Shown in pieces: positions 37,735-49,500 of a DNA stretch of 64,000 nt. Below the pieces are notes generated by a model. The model was not told where the DNA came from, did no database searches, and saw nothing but the letters and a program-made list of their open reading frames with translations. This stretch comes from Heterobilharzia americana (lineage: Eukaryota; Platyhelminthes; Trematoda; Strigeidida; Schistosomatidae): assembly GCA_944470555.2 (NCBI GenBank), contig OX104134.1, positions 101,674,701 through 101,738,700 on the forward strand. Direction: 5' to 3'. A program made the position numbers and the translations under genes. Numbering within the stretch: position 1 is the stretch's first letter; every line of letters begins with the position of its first letter.

Positions 37735-38092
37735 GATTTGGAATTTGACATTCCAAAATTCTACTTTTTGGATGGATGTGATCTCCCTGCAGAATATTTT
37801 AAAGATATTTCAAACATCTTTGACGTACTCCCAATTTTTTCTGAGGTAACGTCCCGGTCTGTGTGTCACTGATGTTGACAGTGTCAAGAAGGGGATTACT
37901 AATATGTTACGCTATCGGAGGACTGATAGGATTCTTTATCATATAAGGGATACAAAGGAATTAAAAAAAACACTAAAACTTAAAGTATGTACGAGTTACT
38001 ATGAGCCATTGTTGAGATCTGCTCAACTTCATTTACTATCATGGTTGTCTAGAAGAGGATTTAGATCGACTAATATCACTGTTTTGAAATAA
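37735..38092 (+). pseudogene. Protein-like remnant of unknown origin
   Basis: Two segments read like real protein in different frames. About 37737-37833 encodes PDLEFDIPKFYFLDGCDLP and then EYFKDISNIFDVLPIFSE; about 37855-38092 encodes VTDVDSVKKGITNMLRYRRT and continues Lys/Arg-rich to a stop after ITVLK. A frame change and stop near 37860 and an upstream stop at 37732 separate them. They may be a decayed transposon or gene copy, or exons whose splice sites (a gag|gtaacg donor is present) I cannot pair in phase. I do not recognise the family. Confidence 0.3.
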
Positions 38093-39640
38093 ATTATTTT
38101 TTCAAGTCATGAAGCATCGGTGTAAGTTCCATTCAGTGTAATACTATTTGTGAAATTAAGTCATTTCCTCAGTTTTGATTAGTCCCCCCATGAAAGGAAT
38201 TGTTCTTCTTCACAAACACTTTTTCAAATTCTGAATACGAAAACTTTTCGTTCAGTTCCCTTTTCCTACCATGGCATTCCATTAATATAAGTATAGAATT
38301 TGGATGGTATGGTGGAATGTAGCTCTATGTAAGATTGGTCTTTTCGACATACCATACAGCATATAGTATTAATTAGCTGATAACGCTCGAAGTAGAATTT
38401 ATTTCTCAAACTTATATCAAGTAATCACAAAAATGTCTCGTCTGACTTTAATAGTTCTATTGTTTCTCATCCTCTGTTATAATTGGAAGTCATATTACAT
38501 ACACTTACGTAAATGATGCCAAGTCATTTAGATTGTGCGTGTTAGGTGTTGTATCGGCGGATAGAGAATCAATTATCAACTTCCGTCTCTAACTTGACTA
38601 CATTAGTTTTCAAGACCATGGTTGTAGGCCACCGCATGCATGACCGAGTGTTTTTTTAAACTACTCATCTCAGTAGGGTCTGTCAATCTAGATTTGGCTA
38701 GATCCTTTGTTCTGTCAACTTGACTGAATCCGTTCGTCTAGTTTCGCCTCAGAGTCACTGCAAGTTATCAGGTAAATTAAGTTTAGCTGTCCAGTTGGGT
38801 CAATTTAATCCTTAAGCCAACAAACCTTGTATCCGAGTAAATTTGTAGGATTGAACGCTTCCTAATTCCAGCGTTATTTAGAATCCTATAGAGGGTTTCT
38901 TATATCTCTTCTTAGTATGACAACGAAATAGAGGCCATAAATTTTTTCTTAGTTGCATTGCAGTCATCGTTCATACCAGTGCGGTCAACTAAGTCAGTTG
39001 TGAGAAAACATACTCACCGATGTTATTACATGACGGTTGCATTACATTCTGAATGGACAGAAGTAGGGAGATGCAGATCATTAGATCTTAACCTAGTGTT
39101 TTAGTGGCAACTTTTCGATTCTGAGGCCTGAAATCCATTCAGTTTAATTTCTTATGCGGCCATTGATGTGCCCTGCTGATGAACTGTGAGTTAAGATTCA
39201 TTGGCCATCTGTTGCTCTTCGGTTTTCAACATTACTTTGGTTCATACCTATTTTTGGCAGAAAATCCTTTAAAATCAATCAGTTTTACCGTAAGCCTTAA
39301 GTTGGAATAGGTTAGAGAAGTTGAGTTACAGCTCTTTACTCTATCCTTCTTATATAGGTGCTGTGATATACTAGTGTGAAACAGTGAATTAGATTTGAGG
39401 TGAAATGAGTCAGATATCTTTCGAGTAACGAACATTACAATGCCTACTTCACTTTGCATAAGGAAATTGACTCAGCTGGTGAAAAATAGATTTTTAGATC
39501 GCAACCTACGCTTCTGCCCACTCTATTCATTAAGTCTGCCGCTACAAACATGAGAGGGAAAATAAGTTTTTATTCAGGGTTATTAAATCTAATTGCTTGC
39601 TTTGTTCTTACTTTGTCTGCAAATTTCCTTGAGTAATTAT
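38093..39640. other. Non-coding stretch
   Basis: No supported gene or recognised repeat. Confidence 0.4.
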
Positions 39641-39688
39641 TTTATTACAGATATTTCTCGATCAACCCAATTTTTTTAAGCAGTTTAC

Positions 39689-40280
39689 CTAAGGAGAAAA
39701 TTTTCCAGTCTTTGGAAATAGCCTTCTAATTAGTCTGTGATAGTACCTAGTTGAAAATAAGCTATTAGGAGGAAATTCTATCTGAAATAGGCTTTGTCTC
39801 TGAAAAATATTCATGATTTGTTCCATCTCTTCTTCATCAGAGCCTAAAGTATGGAAACGTAATTCATTGCTTACCTTATGTTTCTTAGCAACCTTTACGA
39901 TTATAACTACCTTCTTAAGCATATTTTGCACATTTATGACCTATTTCATGTCATCACATATAAGAGGTATGTGTTCCACAGATCCTTTTTATGCTGAAAT
40001 TTGGTGGCCATTTGGACCTAAGACAGTTCTTTAGAAACCAGTAAGAAATATAGGTATGATAAGAGAACTCAGAAGGTCTTCCACTGTCATTTTATTCGCT
40101 TAAAACAATTGGCATATTCTTAGTGGAGAAAATGGTAACTACTTCAATTTCATCCTGGACCTGGATATTTAGTTCAGGTGCTGACAACCAATAACTAGTT
40201 TCCTTTAGTTTTAGGTTAGTTAAAAATGCTGATATTTCATAAAATACCATTGATTTGTCTTCACTAACTGTTATATTCAT
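39689..40280 (-). pseudogene. Possible decayed coding region, unidentified
   Basis: Read on the - strand, 40280-40092 and 39931-39689 both have protein-like composition (LKLKETSYWLSAPELNIQV in the first; KVSNELRFHTLGSDEEEMEQ and FQIEFPPNSLFS in the second). The intervening 160 bases keep the second frame nearly open, with only a few stops. No domain is recognised. It could be a worn transposon or retrocopy, or chance. Confidence 0.22.
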
Positions 40281-40328
40281 TTCTCATACAAATTAATATT
40301 TGTCATATGAGTGATCGGTTGCTACTTT

Positions 40329-40419
40329 ACTGGAAGACGTTTCGAGCAGAACTTATTGCTCATATTCATGTTTATGACATGAATATGAACAAAAGCTTTC
40401 GCCCGAAACGTCCTCCAGT
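40329..40419. repeat. Long hairpin-forming inverted repeat
   Basis: Arms 40329-40371 and 40377-40419 are complementary at about 35 of 43 positions, with a 5-base loop. Outer parts (actgga, gacgtttcg) and inner parts (catattcatgt) pair perfectly. It contains no coding sequence and resembles a small foldback element or the fused ends of a transposon. Confidence 0.7.
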
Positions 40420-40719
40420 ACATACTACTCAACCACTGCATGCCATATCAAATAAACAATCTAATAAAGGATTATACTCTACCACAGTGCCCAAGGTTTA
40501 TTCTTACTTTACTGCCATTTCTAACTGTTAGAATACATTTATCTATGTTAACCCATACGATCGTCAGCTTGTTTGCAGTTGAAAAGAAGGCGAATAAAAA
40601 CCCAAACAAAATCGCATTCTGCAAAAATTATATTTCTTACCTCACCAAAATTTGTAGAGCGAGCCAAGTGTTATCGCCTGATTTGCTGCAACACCAATTT
40701 AAGCATTAGAATGTTTTTT

Positions 40720-42090
40720 TCTTGAAAAAACCCTTCTCCGTAAGCGCTAACTTTGAGTATTGCTTTGTATTGTCTAAAACTGCATTAATTTCCACAGAAA
40801 ACTAATTTTCTCTCCCTTATTTAGGATTCAATGTACTTTTCTGCCAGTTTCCAAATCTTCTGATCCCTTAGTGTTTTTTTTCTTTTCATCAGTGTAACAA
40901 CATCACTTGGAAGGCATGAGAAGGCTTTATGAACAAAAAATGAATATTATGCTGCTGTAACGCTTTAGATACTTACCATTTAAAAGAATTTGACAAATCA
41001 ATAAATCAAAATCTATTCATTGATTATTTGCAATACGAAATGATTTATTAGTACGTATACCATGCTGACCACGACAGAGAATATTTCTTCAGCATTCTTA
41101 AATCAGCTTACCGGCAAAAGTTGCTTCTTTGCACTTTCTTCATTTCGTGGTTATCAAACCCAGTCACTTTGTAATTAATATGAATGAGTAAGCAGTGCTG
41201 CATTATTGTGTCTTTTATCAAGTAAATAAATCTAATATGGGGTGATTGGCTATAAACTTATTCAAAATATATGATCGTTTTGCCTTTCAGACTTTAAAAG
41301 GTTAAGTAAGCATCACGTTTAACACCAAACCTGACGGTACTGGGACAGACTGTGTACTAGAAGCATGATTTTAATCGCACATATAACTATACGGTTGCAG
41401 TACCTTTCTTGGACTTGTTACAACCATCTTAACTTCTCTATTTTAGAAAATACATGAGAACCTGTCATTGTTTCTTCTTAAAAAATCCATTTTTTTAATT
41501 TTTTTTAAATTTTCAACATAGATCTTATCTTTATTTAAAATAACTAAAACAAGATTGGCAGATTTTAACTGCAGTTTTTCCATTTCACAGGATTCTCCAG
41601 ACTGATGTTTGACTAACTGTCAATGAGTATTTCACAAGCAGAGTGTTGATGACATTTTGTATAGCAATGGACGCAGTATGAACGTCAACTGTTTCACAAA
41701 AATGTCTATTCCCATATTTCTATGAATCATCTATTTATTATTTACAATTTGTTAGGAAAGAGAATCAAAGTACCGATTCAAGAACATTCTTTAAGTCTTT
41801 AAATTTATGACTAACTTTTAGTGAATAAAAAATATATGCTAAACACTTGTGATATTTCTTCGTTTCATCATTAGATACTGGCATTCTTATTACTGCATAA
41901 ACTTATAGACATCTTGTTTTGCTCATTAAAGATATGATAGGGAAAAGTAGTGTTATGTTCATTTTTATACGAAAGAATACGTTTCGATTATAAATGAATA
42001 CATTAGTGGTAATATAGCACTACTGCTTTGATCTTTGTAATTTACCGTTGCTATACATGGTTGAATTGTTGAACCTCTGATGGCAGATGG
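40720..42090. other. Non-coding stretch
   Basis: No supported gene or recognised repeat; a T-rich tract lies at about 41480-41520. Confidence 0.4.
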
Positions 42091-42097
42091 CCTCCTG

Positions 42098-42258
42098 GGC
42101 GCGTACCTTTATACTTTGTCCTATTTGGAACTTGTTGACTGGTTGTACCTGCATCCCAGTGAATTATGTTATTCCCACTGAGACCACAATCCAGTACTCA
42201 TCCTTTCATCGTATTCATCGTTTCCAAAGCTCTACCCACTAAACCACTGGGGTGCAGC
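42098..42258 (-). repeat. Hammerhead SINE, first subfamily, left member of an inverted pair
   Basis: On the - strand: A box agtggtttagtgggtagag, a worn B region, cactgggatgcaggtac, and a hammerhead relic at about 42098-42155 (ccagtcaacaag, stem II with loop aaata, ggacaaag). The core is tcaacaa, so G5 and G8 are lost, and GAAA is reduced to caaag. Confidence 0.68.
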
Positions 42259-42345
42259 AGTCACCTTTTGTTGAATAGATATTATTATTTGTTATTCTTT
42301 GATACGCCCTTATTATACTAATTTGAAGTGCACAAGAGGTAGTTA

Positions 42346-42525
42346 CCGTGCCTCATTGGTCTGTTAGATAAATTATTGACACTGTAAGCATGGACACGAG
42401 GTTCGAATCTCAGTGTGGACAACATCATTCACTGGAGCTCAGGCACATCCAGCTAATAAGTCCTAAGCGGAACGAAACATACATGTTGAGTTCCACTGAT
42501 ACATGAATAAAACACTACTGCATTT
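42346..42525 (+). repeat. Hammerhead SINE, first subfamily, right member of an inverted pair
   Basis: tRNA-like head with A-box region (tgcctcattggtctgttagata) and a strong B box (gaggttcgaatctcag), then the hammerhead region at 42445-42497 and a short tail ending near acactactgc. It faces the copy at 42098-42258 in opposite orientation, 87 bases apart. Of the copies in this window it is the most complete. Confidence 0.78.
42445..42497 (+). ncRNA. Relic hammerhead ribozyme
   Basis: catccag, core ctaataa, stem II gtcc with its partner ggaac, an intact GAAAC block, then the closing strand gttccac. Two essential guanines of CUGANGA (G5, G8) have become A and the GUC cleavage triplet is ttg, so self-cleavage is not expected. 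Confidence 0.65.
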
Positions 42526-42995
42526 GAAAGTGTACTCATGAGATCACTTTCAATCTTTTATTCAGCAAACGTCATATAACTAGTCAAGTAGCGTGATAAA
42601 ACTAAGACTATATATTTGTCAGCATAAACTAGTTCGAAAGTTGGGATTTATTGCAGAAAGCCCTGAAGTTAAATTTCGTGCGTAGTGTCACTCATCATTG
42701 AGACGTTTCTGCAGACGTACATTAGTTGACAGATATTCATCGTAACTGTTATTGTTTCGTAGGCATATGAATCACTGATTTCAAATTGCAGACATCTAAT
42801 AGATACTTTCCTTGGTAGTGAGAACAAAAATGTCAATATGTGCACAATTTAATATTAGTAATCGTTATTTCATATATCCACAGCTTAAACAAACAGTTTT
42901 ATCTATAACTTCATTCTACATTATGCAAAAGAGGTGACTAGCATTACCGACTGTATCATTTCTAGGGTGGAAATTTTTCAGTATCTGAACAGCGT

Positions 42996-43120
42996 CATGA
43001 GGAAACGAAGATTATCTGAAACATGTGATGCATTAGCTCTGTACATTTCAAACAATTTGGTCAAACATTGGATTTGTCAACCATTTATATGAAAAGGGTC
43101 ACACGTTTCAGATAATCTTC
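42996..43120 (+). repeat. Short interspersed repeat, copy 2, with terminal inverted repeats
   Basis: 43007-43028 and 43099-43120 are inverted repeats with 21 of 22 positions matching. The interior matches 26761-26860. The size and ends resemble a small non-autonomous element, but no target duplication was found. Confidence 0.6.
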
Positions 43121-43339
43121 ATGTTCTCATTACTCTGTTTACATTCATCAAAAGGATAAGTTGCTTTAGATTTTTTTTAATACTATTTGATAAACATCCT
43201 TGCAACCCATGAAAAATAAATAAATAGAAATAATTTTATAAACATGAAATTTTATTTTTACTTTTCGCTACATTTTAGTTTCGTTGCTAATGTGAATTAT
43301 TGTGTAAATATATTAGATCTCAAGTTTGCATTCGTCATA

Positions 43340-43712
43340 GACTTACATCATTTAGAAGACCAGGGAACAGTAGACAGCTGCTCTCTCCCAGTATGAGACC
43401 CTCCAGCAGTGCGCAACCGTGGCCCCACTACGGGTCGAACATAGGACGTTTAGGTCCCATGACCAGTATCTACCAGTGAGCCAGCAGGTCAGAATCCAGC
43501 GCTGCGTATTTTCCTACTTCCGTCTGTTCTCGATATAGCGTGACCTTCGTTCAATGCTGTCGTTGAGTAATTGTCCTCACGATCAACTTGCTTTGCCCCA
43601 CTGGTCACGAATTCCCATTAGGACTTCGAGAAATCTCATCACAAAGTCAGTAATGAGCACAGAACAGTAATTCATTTTGAAGTTTTTAGTGGCTTATTTA
43701 TTGGCTTCAAGT
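43340..43712 (-). repeat. Long composite SINE with tRNA-like promoter and hammerhead relic
   Basis: The - strand has an A box (ctggctcactggtagat), B box (atgttcgaccc), the ggggccacggttgcgcactg block, a worn hammerhead (ggagggtctc...gagagag) and a 3' end like the 24.1 kb copy. The upstream 150 bases (complement of 43540-43700) match the copy at 25.6-26.0 kb. Confidence 0.65.
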
Positions 43713-44139
43713 CAATGTTTAATACTTCCAAAGTAGGAAGAAAAAGTAGTCTCAAATAAGTTGCCATCGATTATCTTCCAAATACATTTTTGACAAGCTC
43801 CTCAAAGTCACTCTACTGATTATTTCCAAATTGATTTCCTGAACACCAATACTTCAAGATCACATATTCTGATTACTCTTACAATTCTTCACATTCATAT
43901 ACTTGAACGGAGAGAAAAAATTAGTCTGGCAGGATATATGTAATTAATAGTTATCAGTTCTAAAAGTTATTTGAGACATGACTATTTTCAATATTTTGAG
44001 GAAGGCGTAAATGATAATCTAAAGAACCATTCTGAGAGTATCATAGTGGCACCTATATAAATTAAAAATGGAATTCGGTTACCTAAAATTATCTTTTTAA
44101 TAAAAATTCAAGCAATGAGCAAAAATTTTTTTCAATTAA

Positions 44140-44835
44140 TTGAGCAAACTTTTGTGACTGTTCATGTCCCTATGAGTCGTAAGCGAAATCTAATCATATC
44201 TCTTGCCATTCGCACTAGACAAATGTGCAATCCCGATGTATTAGAAGAGGAAATTTCTGTTGAACGAACATTCTGAGTGCAAAGAGAGCCTTATCACCGT
44301 GCCGAAAGACACACTATTTGAATCTAAACATCAAAGATGATTCTGCGGCTGGAACTAAAAAGGAGGATATCAAACGCTCTAAGGACAGCATTCTTTGCAT
44401 CAACGCTGACACTAGTATTATCCTGTCGTCGAACGATTCCTAACAACTCAAAGGAGAAACTTTCGCATCTCACCACTTCTATATGCATATATCAATTCAC
44501 CTCCTCTTGTGGAGTCAGTCACATGGGACGACCTATATACTTATGTAGGTCGTTCGATGCGATTGTTATCCGAAAGAGTTGAACAGTACTATCTCAAGTG
44601 GTTACATAGAGGTAACAATGGAGAGATAAGCAGCGCCATAAATGAACACCGTGAACACGAATCACATTATCTCAAGAACCTTTTCGTTCAAAGTCATCTT
44701 CAAGGTGGAAAGAAACCTTCCAAAGGCTGTATGTCTTCGTATTCTCTGCATCGCTGAAGCTCTCGCCATCCATATGGAAAAATCCGAGCTATTTAGGCAA
44801 AACAAGATTGTTCAAGCCCTTCTCCTTTCATAGTC
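44140..44835 (+). mobile_element. Penelope-like element C-terminal fragment (GIY-YIG endonuclease)
   Basis: Blocks in PLE order: VPMSRKRNLI, then RTRQMCNPDVLEEE (about 44168-44255), LRLELKRRISNALRTAFFAS from 44343, and a GIY-YIG core CIYQFTSSCGVSHMGRP (44483-44533) directly followed in another frame by GRSMRLLSERVEQYYLKWL. The C-terminal LRILCIAEALAIHMEKSEL ends it. At least two frame changes and one stop show decay. No full reverse transcriptase precedes it, so it is 5' truncated. Confidence 0.75.
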
Positions 44836-46531
44836 TTAGTTTTCAGTCCTTGAAATCTCCTCTATCCCCCTTTTTTCTTTCCACTTTTCTTTTTTGACAC
44901 TATTCATTTAGGTACCTTTCTACTCATTCTTGTTGGCATGTTCTGCTTGGTAGCATTCAGTTTCCAGTTATATCGTCATGTTGCGAAACTTCCTATCCAA
45001 ACTTATCTTTATCCACATTCGCTGCTCATCAGTTTTTTGATGAATGATTTTAATGACAACTCATTTATTGACACTATTTGTGTTGAATGCTTGACAAACC
45101 ATTTTTAAACTATAAAATCCTTACACTAGAAAATGTATGAATTTGTTATTGTACAGTTTTGAAAATGAAATTGCCGAAAAGGGACTCTTTGCTGAAATAC
45201 TTTTTCTTTTTTCATATCCTGAAGGGTAATATTTCAAACATTTTTTAAATTGCTTCAAAAATAGACAGGTTTCCGATCGAATCAAACAATGTTCACCGTT
45301 TCATTAAAATACAGTGTGGGCACAAAATTATTTTTCAAGGAAGCCTATTGAATATTTTTATAAGTGATACATTTTATTACAGTCAGCTGATGCACCTATA
45401 AGGAGTTTTACCACTATCAAATCCAACCATCGGTGTGCCTTGATTTGTTGATATAAGCAGGAGAATGGCTAACATATATATTAAAACATATATATAACCG
45501 CTAACTATCTGTAACCAAACCTACTGAAATAAACAAAACGATTCTAATTTATATTTGGAGCAATCAGTTTGATCACAATGACACATCTGCCTTATCTACT
45601 CTCTGTCCAGTATGAAATCAAGGTAATATTGAGGAATGTTTCTTGATTAGAGAACGTTCTTCTCATATGAGTTAATCAACTTTGGTTAGAATGTTTACTT
45701 TCTTTCTCATTTTTTCCAGCTTCTACGTAGGATTCTTTCAAACCAGTTGATAAGCACTTTTATCACAGAGTATTTCTTTTCAAGTAATTTGCTCTGTTCG
45801 TGACGAAGGTTCTAATTCCTTAGTTTGACTTAGTTTGTGGCATTTCTTGAGTCTGTCGTATGCATTCTACATCATCATTCTTGTCAGTTATTGCCTACCT
45901 TCCTAGCATTTTTTCAGCTAGCGAAATGATTGATCGGTATTTCATATTTAACACTTGGAAACCTGGTAACTATTCAAGTAAGAAGATAAATTTTCCTCAA
46001 CAGGAAGTGCCAGGATCAGTGAAGTTTGTTTCCTATGAGTGCTAATCATTTGAATGAACGACGGAAACTTGAGAACTCAAGCTTACGGGAAGTTGAACAG
46101 GATCAATTTTTGAACACCAACAGTAGAAAAATCAGTATTTCGAAAGGAAAATTGTTGACAGGCACTATTTGTATGTGCCACTACTCATTGGAGCACTCTG
46201 AATCGATCGAAGTCAGAAGAAAACCACCTCAACAAAGTTTTCAGAGGTATCCTAACAATTCAATCAACACCAACTGGTAGTGCACACATACAAATCGAAA
46301 GCCAGCACAATTACCTCGGCCCATTAGACGAATTACAATTCGTCTATGTAATATCAGAGCGTCATAGAAGTCGACCAAGTCCCTGCAGAACGTATTCCGC
46401 AGGTGGAAGGATTCTCTGTGCTAAGAAGACAAGACGGATTTGACATGCAGAGTTAGTTGCAGAAACTGTCTGCTTCGTTATACTGACCAAACCAGTCGTC
46501 GAATAGGCCAAATAACTTATTATCACCAACT
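44836..46531. other. Probable PLE 3' flank, then unassigned DNA
   Basis: Pyrimidine-rich DNA follows the PLE stop and may be its 3' untranslated part. From about 45.1 kb on nothing is recognised, apart from a 10-base perfect palindrome arm pair (46325-46334 with 46337-46346). Two open frames at 45860-46045 and 46026-46280 are polar but unidentified. Confidence 0.35.
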
Positions 46532-46544
46532 AGTATTCAAACTA
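46532..46544. repeat. Target-site duplication, left copy
   Basis: agtattcaaacta, repeated exactly at 49795-49807 beyond the (AAT)n tail of the RTE element. Confidence 0.9.
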
Positions 46545-49500
46545 ACCTCGCCTGGTTAACTAGTTTACTAGTTACTAGCCGGTCCTAAGCCCGGGTAAAG
46601 AGGGAAGGTTGGGCATACGGCTAGCAACCCTACCCCGTAAAACAAATCTAACCGCTAAAGAAACTTCAAAGCACAAACAAAATATAAAAAATGAAAACAA
46701 ACTTATTCCCCGCTGGAATCGGAGAGGCGAAATGACGCCAGTTGGTGAAAGCTGCCTTCGGGAAGCCAATTGGCCGATGTGTATTCTCTCCTCGATGAAA
46801 GCGAAAGTAAATGTGGGGACATGGAATGTCCGCACCATGTTTGAACCCAGTAAGGCAGCCCAGATTGCAAACGAGATGAGAAGGTATAACATCGAAGTGC
46901 TTGGGATTTGCGAAAGCAGATGGAATGGGAGTGGAGTCTCCAAACTGTCAACTGGAGAATCAATAATCTACTCCGATATTGTCACCCAGACGACAACCAC
47001 GAGCACACTGAGTTATGGAGTGGCTATCATGATGTCCCTCAAGAGCATCGAAGGCTCTCATGCAGTGGGAACCAATCTCCTCCAGGATCATGACAACAAG
47101 ATTCAACTCAAAAGGAAGAAAGGTCACGATCATACAATGTTATGCACCTACAAATAATGCAGAGCAAGAGAAAAAGGAGGAATTCTACAGACAACTTCAA
47201 TCAACACTGGACAAGACGCCAGTTGGCGATATCAAAATTCTAATGGGCGACATGAATGCCAAACTGGGAGGGGACAACACGGGAAGAGAACTAACCATGG
47301 GTCGAGAGGCGCTAGGTGAAATGAATGAGAATGGAGAATTGTTTGCAGAATTCTGTGCATTCAACGATTTGGTGATTGGAGGCAGTGTGTTCAGGCACAA
47401 GGATATCCACAAAGCGACATGGACTTCACCAGATGGACACACTAAAAATCAAATCGACTTTATCTCAATCTCAAGAAAATGGAGACGCAGTCTACTTAAC
47501 ACAAGGTCAAGAAGAGGAGCAGATGTAGGTTCAGACCACTATCTAGTGCAAGGAACCTTCCAAATCAAGTTAAAAGCCTTCAAGGAAGCTGGTGATAGAC
47601 CTCAATTCAAGTACAACACTAGGAAACTGAAGGATGAAACTACAAAGGAGATCTTCAAGGCAGCCATCAAGACAAAATGGGAGGTATCGAGGAACATCCC
47701 TGAAGAAACCTGTGTGGAAGAACACTGGAAGTCTTTGAAAGCTATGTGGAAAGAAACCTGCACAATAGTATTAGGAAGGAAGAAGAAAGAAGACAAGGAA
47801 TGGATCTCGACGGATACCTGGAAGCTGATAGAGGAGAGGAGGATGGTGAAGCAGAAGATAAACCAGTGCAAGGATGCTCAACGACAAGAGGAACTGAGCA
47901 CAATGTATAAAACACTGGATAAAGAAGTGAAGAAGAGTGCACGCAAAGACAAAAGACACTTCTACGAAACACTGGCAAGTGAAGCAGAACAGGCTGCAGG
48001 TAAGAGAGACCTGACAACATTGTATCAAATAACCAGGTTGCTATCAGGGAAGAGATCCAAACACAGATGAAACCAATAAAAGATGAAGAAGGAAATTTAA
48101 TTACAAAAGAAGAGAAACAGAGGAAACGATGGGCCGACCACTTCAAGAAGCTCTTGAATCGACCAACACCACCACGTGCACTTCGTCCAGAAATACCACC
48201 TGCAGCCGCTGAATTACAAGTGAACATTAATCCCCCAACGAAAATGGAAGTCCTGAAGGCCATAAAGCTACTGAAATGTGGGACAGCAGCAGGACCAGAT
48301 GGAATACCGCCAGAAGCACTGAGAACAGATGCAGAGACAACAGCGGCCATGCTCACACCACTATTGCAGAAGGTGTGGAAGGAAGAGAAGGTACCTGACG
48401 ATTGGAAGAAGGGTTACCTTGTCAAACTGCCGAAGAAGGGCGACCTAAGTCTTTGCAAGAACTGGTGCGGAATCACTCTCCTGTCCACCCGATGCAAGCA
48501 AAATATTAAGCCGCATCAACCTGGAGAGGCTCAAGGATGCACTGGATTCAAAACTACGACCGGAACAGGCAGGCTTCAGAAAGTACAAATCATGTGCAGA
48601 CCAAATTGCAACGCTTCGTATCATCATAGAACAGAGCGTAGAATGGCAATTAGCTCTATACCTCAACTTCATCGACTTTGAGAAGGCCTTTGACAGCGTC
48701 GACCGAGAAGTAATTTGGAAACTGCTTCAATACTACGGAGTACCGCAAACCTTTATCCGCCTCATTCAACAACTATATGAAGATGCTACATGCCAAGTAA
48801 TCCACAATGGGAAGCTCAGTGATGCCTTTGAAGTGAAGACAGGAGTGAAACAAGGTTGCCTACTATCCCCCATGATATTCCTTATTGTGGTCGACTGGAT
48901 CATGCAGCAAACAGTAGGCAGCGAGAAGAGGGGGATACGCTGGACGACGGAAAAGAACCTAGAAGACTTGGATTTCGCCGATGACTTGTGCCTAATGTCA
49001 CACAAACTTGAAGATCTGCAGGCAAAAACTAACAAGTTGATAGAAGAGGCAGCGAAGACGGGACTTCAGGTGAATATACAGAAGACAGAGGTGATGAAGA
49101 TACCCAACCACACCACCACCACCAACAACAACAACAAACTCCAGTCACCATCAACGGGAGAAACTTAGAGGAAGTGACCTCCTTCACTTATCTAGGAAGC
49201 ACTGTTTCAACTACAGGCGGGACGGACGAGGACGTCAAAGTCAGAATCGGAAAAGCAAGACAGGCGTTCATTAGCCTGAAACCAGTGTGGAGATCTTCTG
49301 CACTCAGCATGCGGAACAAGATACTGATTTTCAACACCAACGTCAAGTCAGTGCTCTTGTATGGCTCAGAGACTTGGCGCGTCACGAAAGGTATTTCCAA
49401 TAAACTACAGACATTCATCAACAACTGCTTACGCTCGCTGCTGAAGATCAGATGGCCAGAAAGAATAAGCAACAAGGAACTCTGGGAACGAACCAACCAA

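Noticed and set aside
42445..42497. An active hammerhead ribozyme
   Set aside because: Essential guanines of the core and the cleavage triplet are changed. The same applies to the other hammerhead copies inspected in the window.
46325..46346. 10-base perfect palindrome tagacgaatt/aattcgtcta as an operator or transposon end
   Set aside because: No second copy, no adjacent gene and no target duplication. Short palindromes are expected by chance in 64 kb.
47742..48356. 204-codon - strand open frame
   Set aside because: Antisense shadow of the RTE endonuclease/reverse transcriptase. Equivalent antisense frames recur over every copy of the element.
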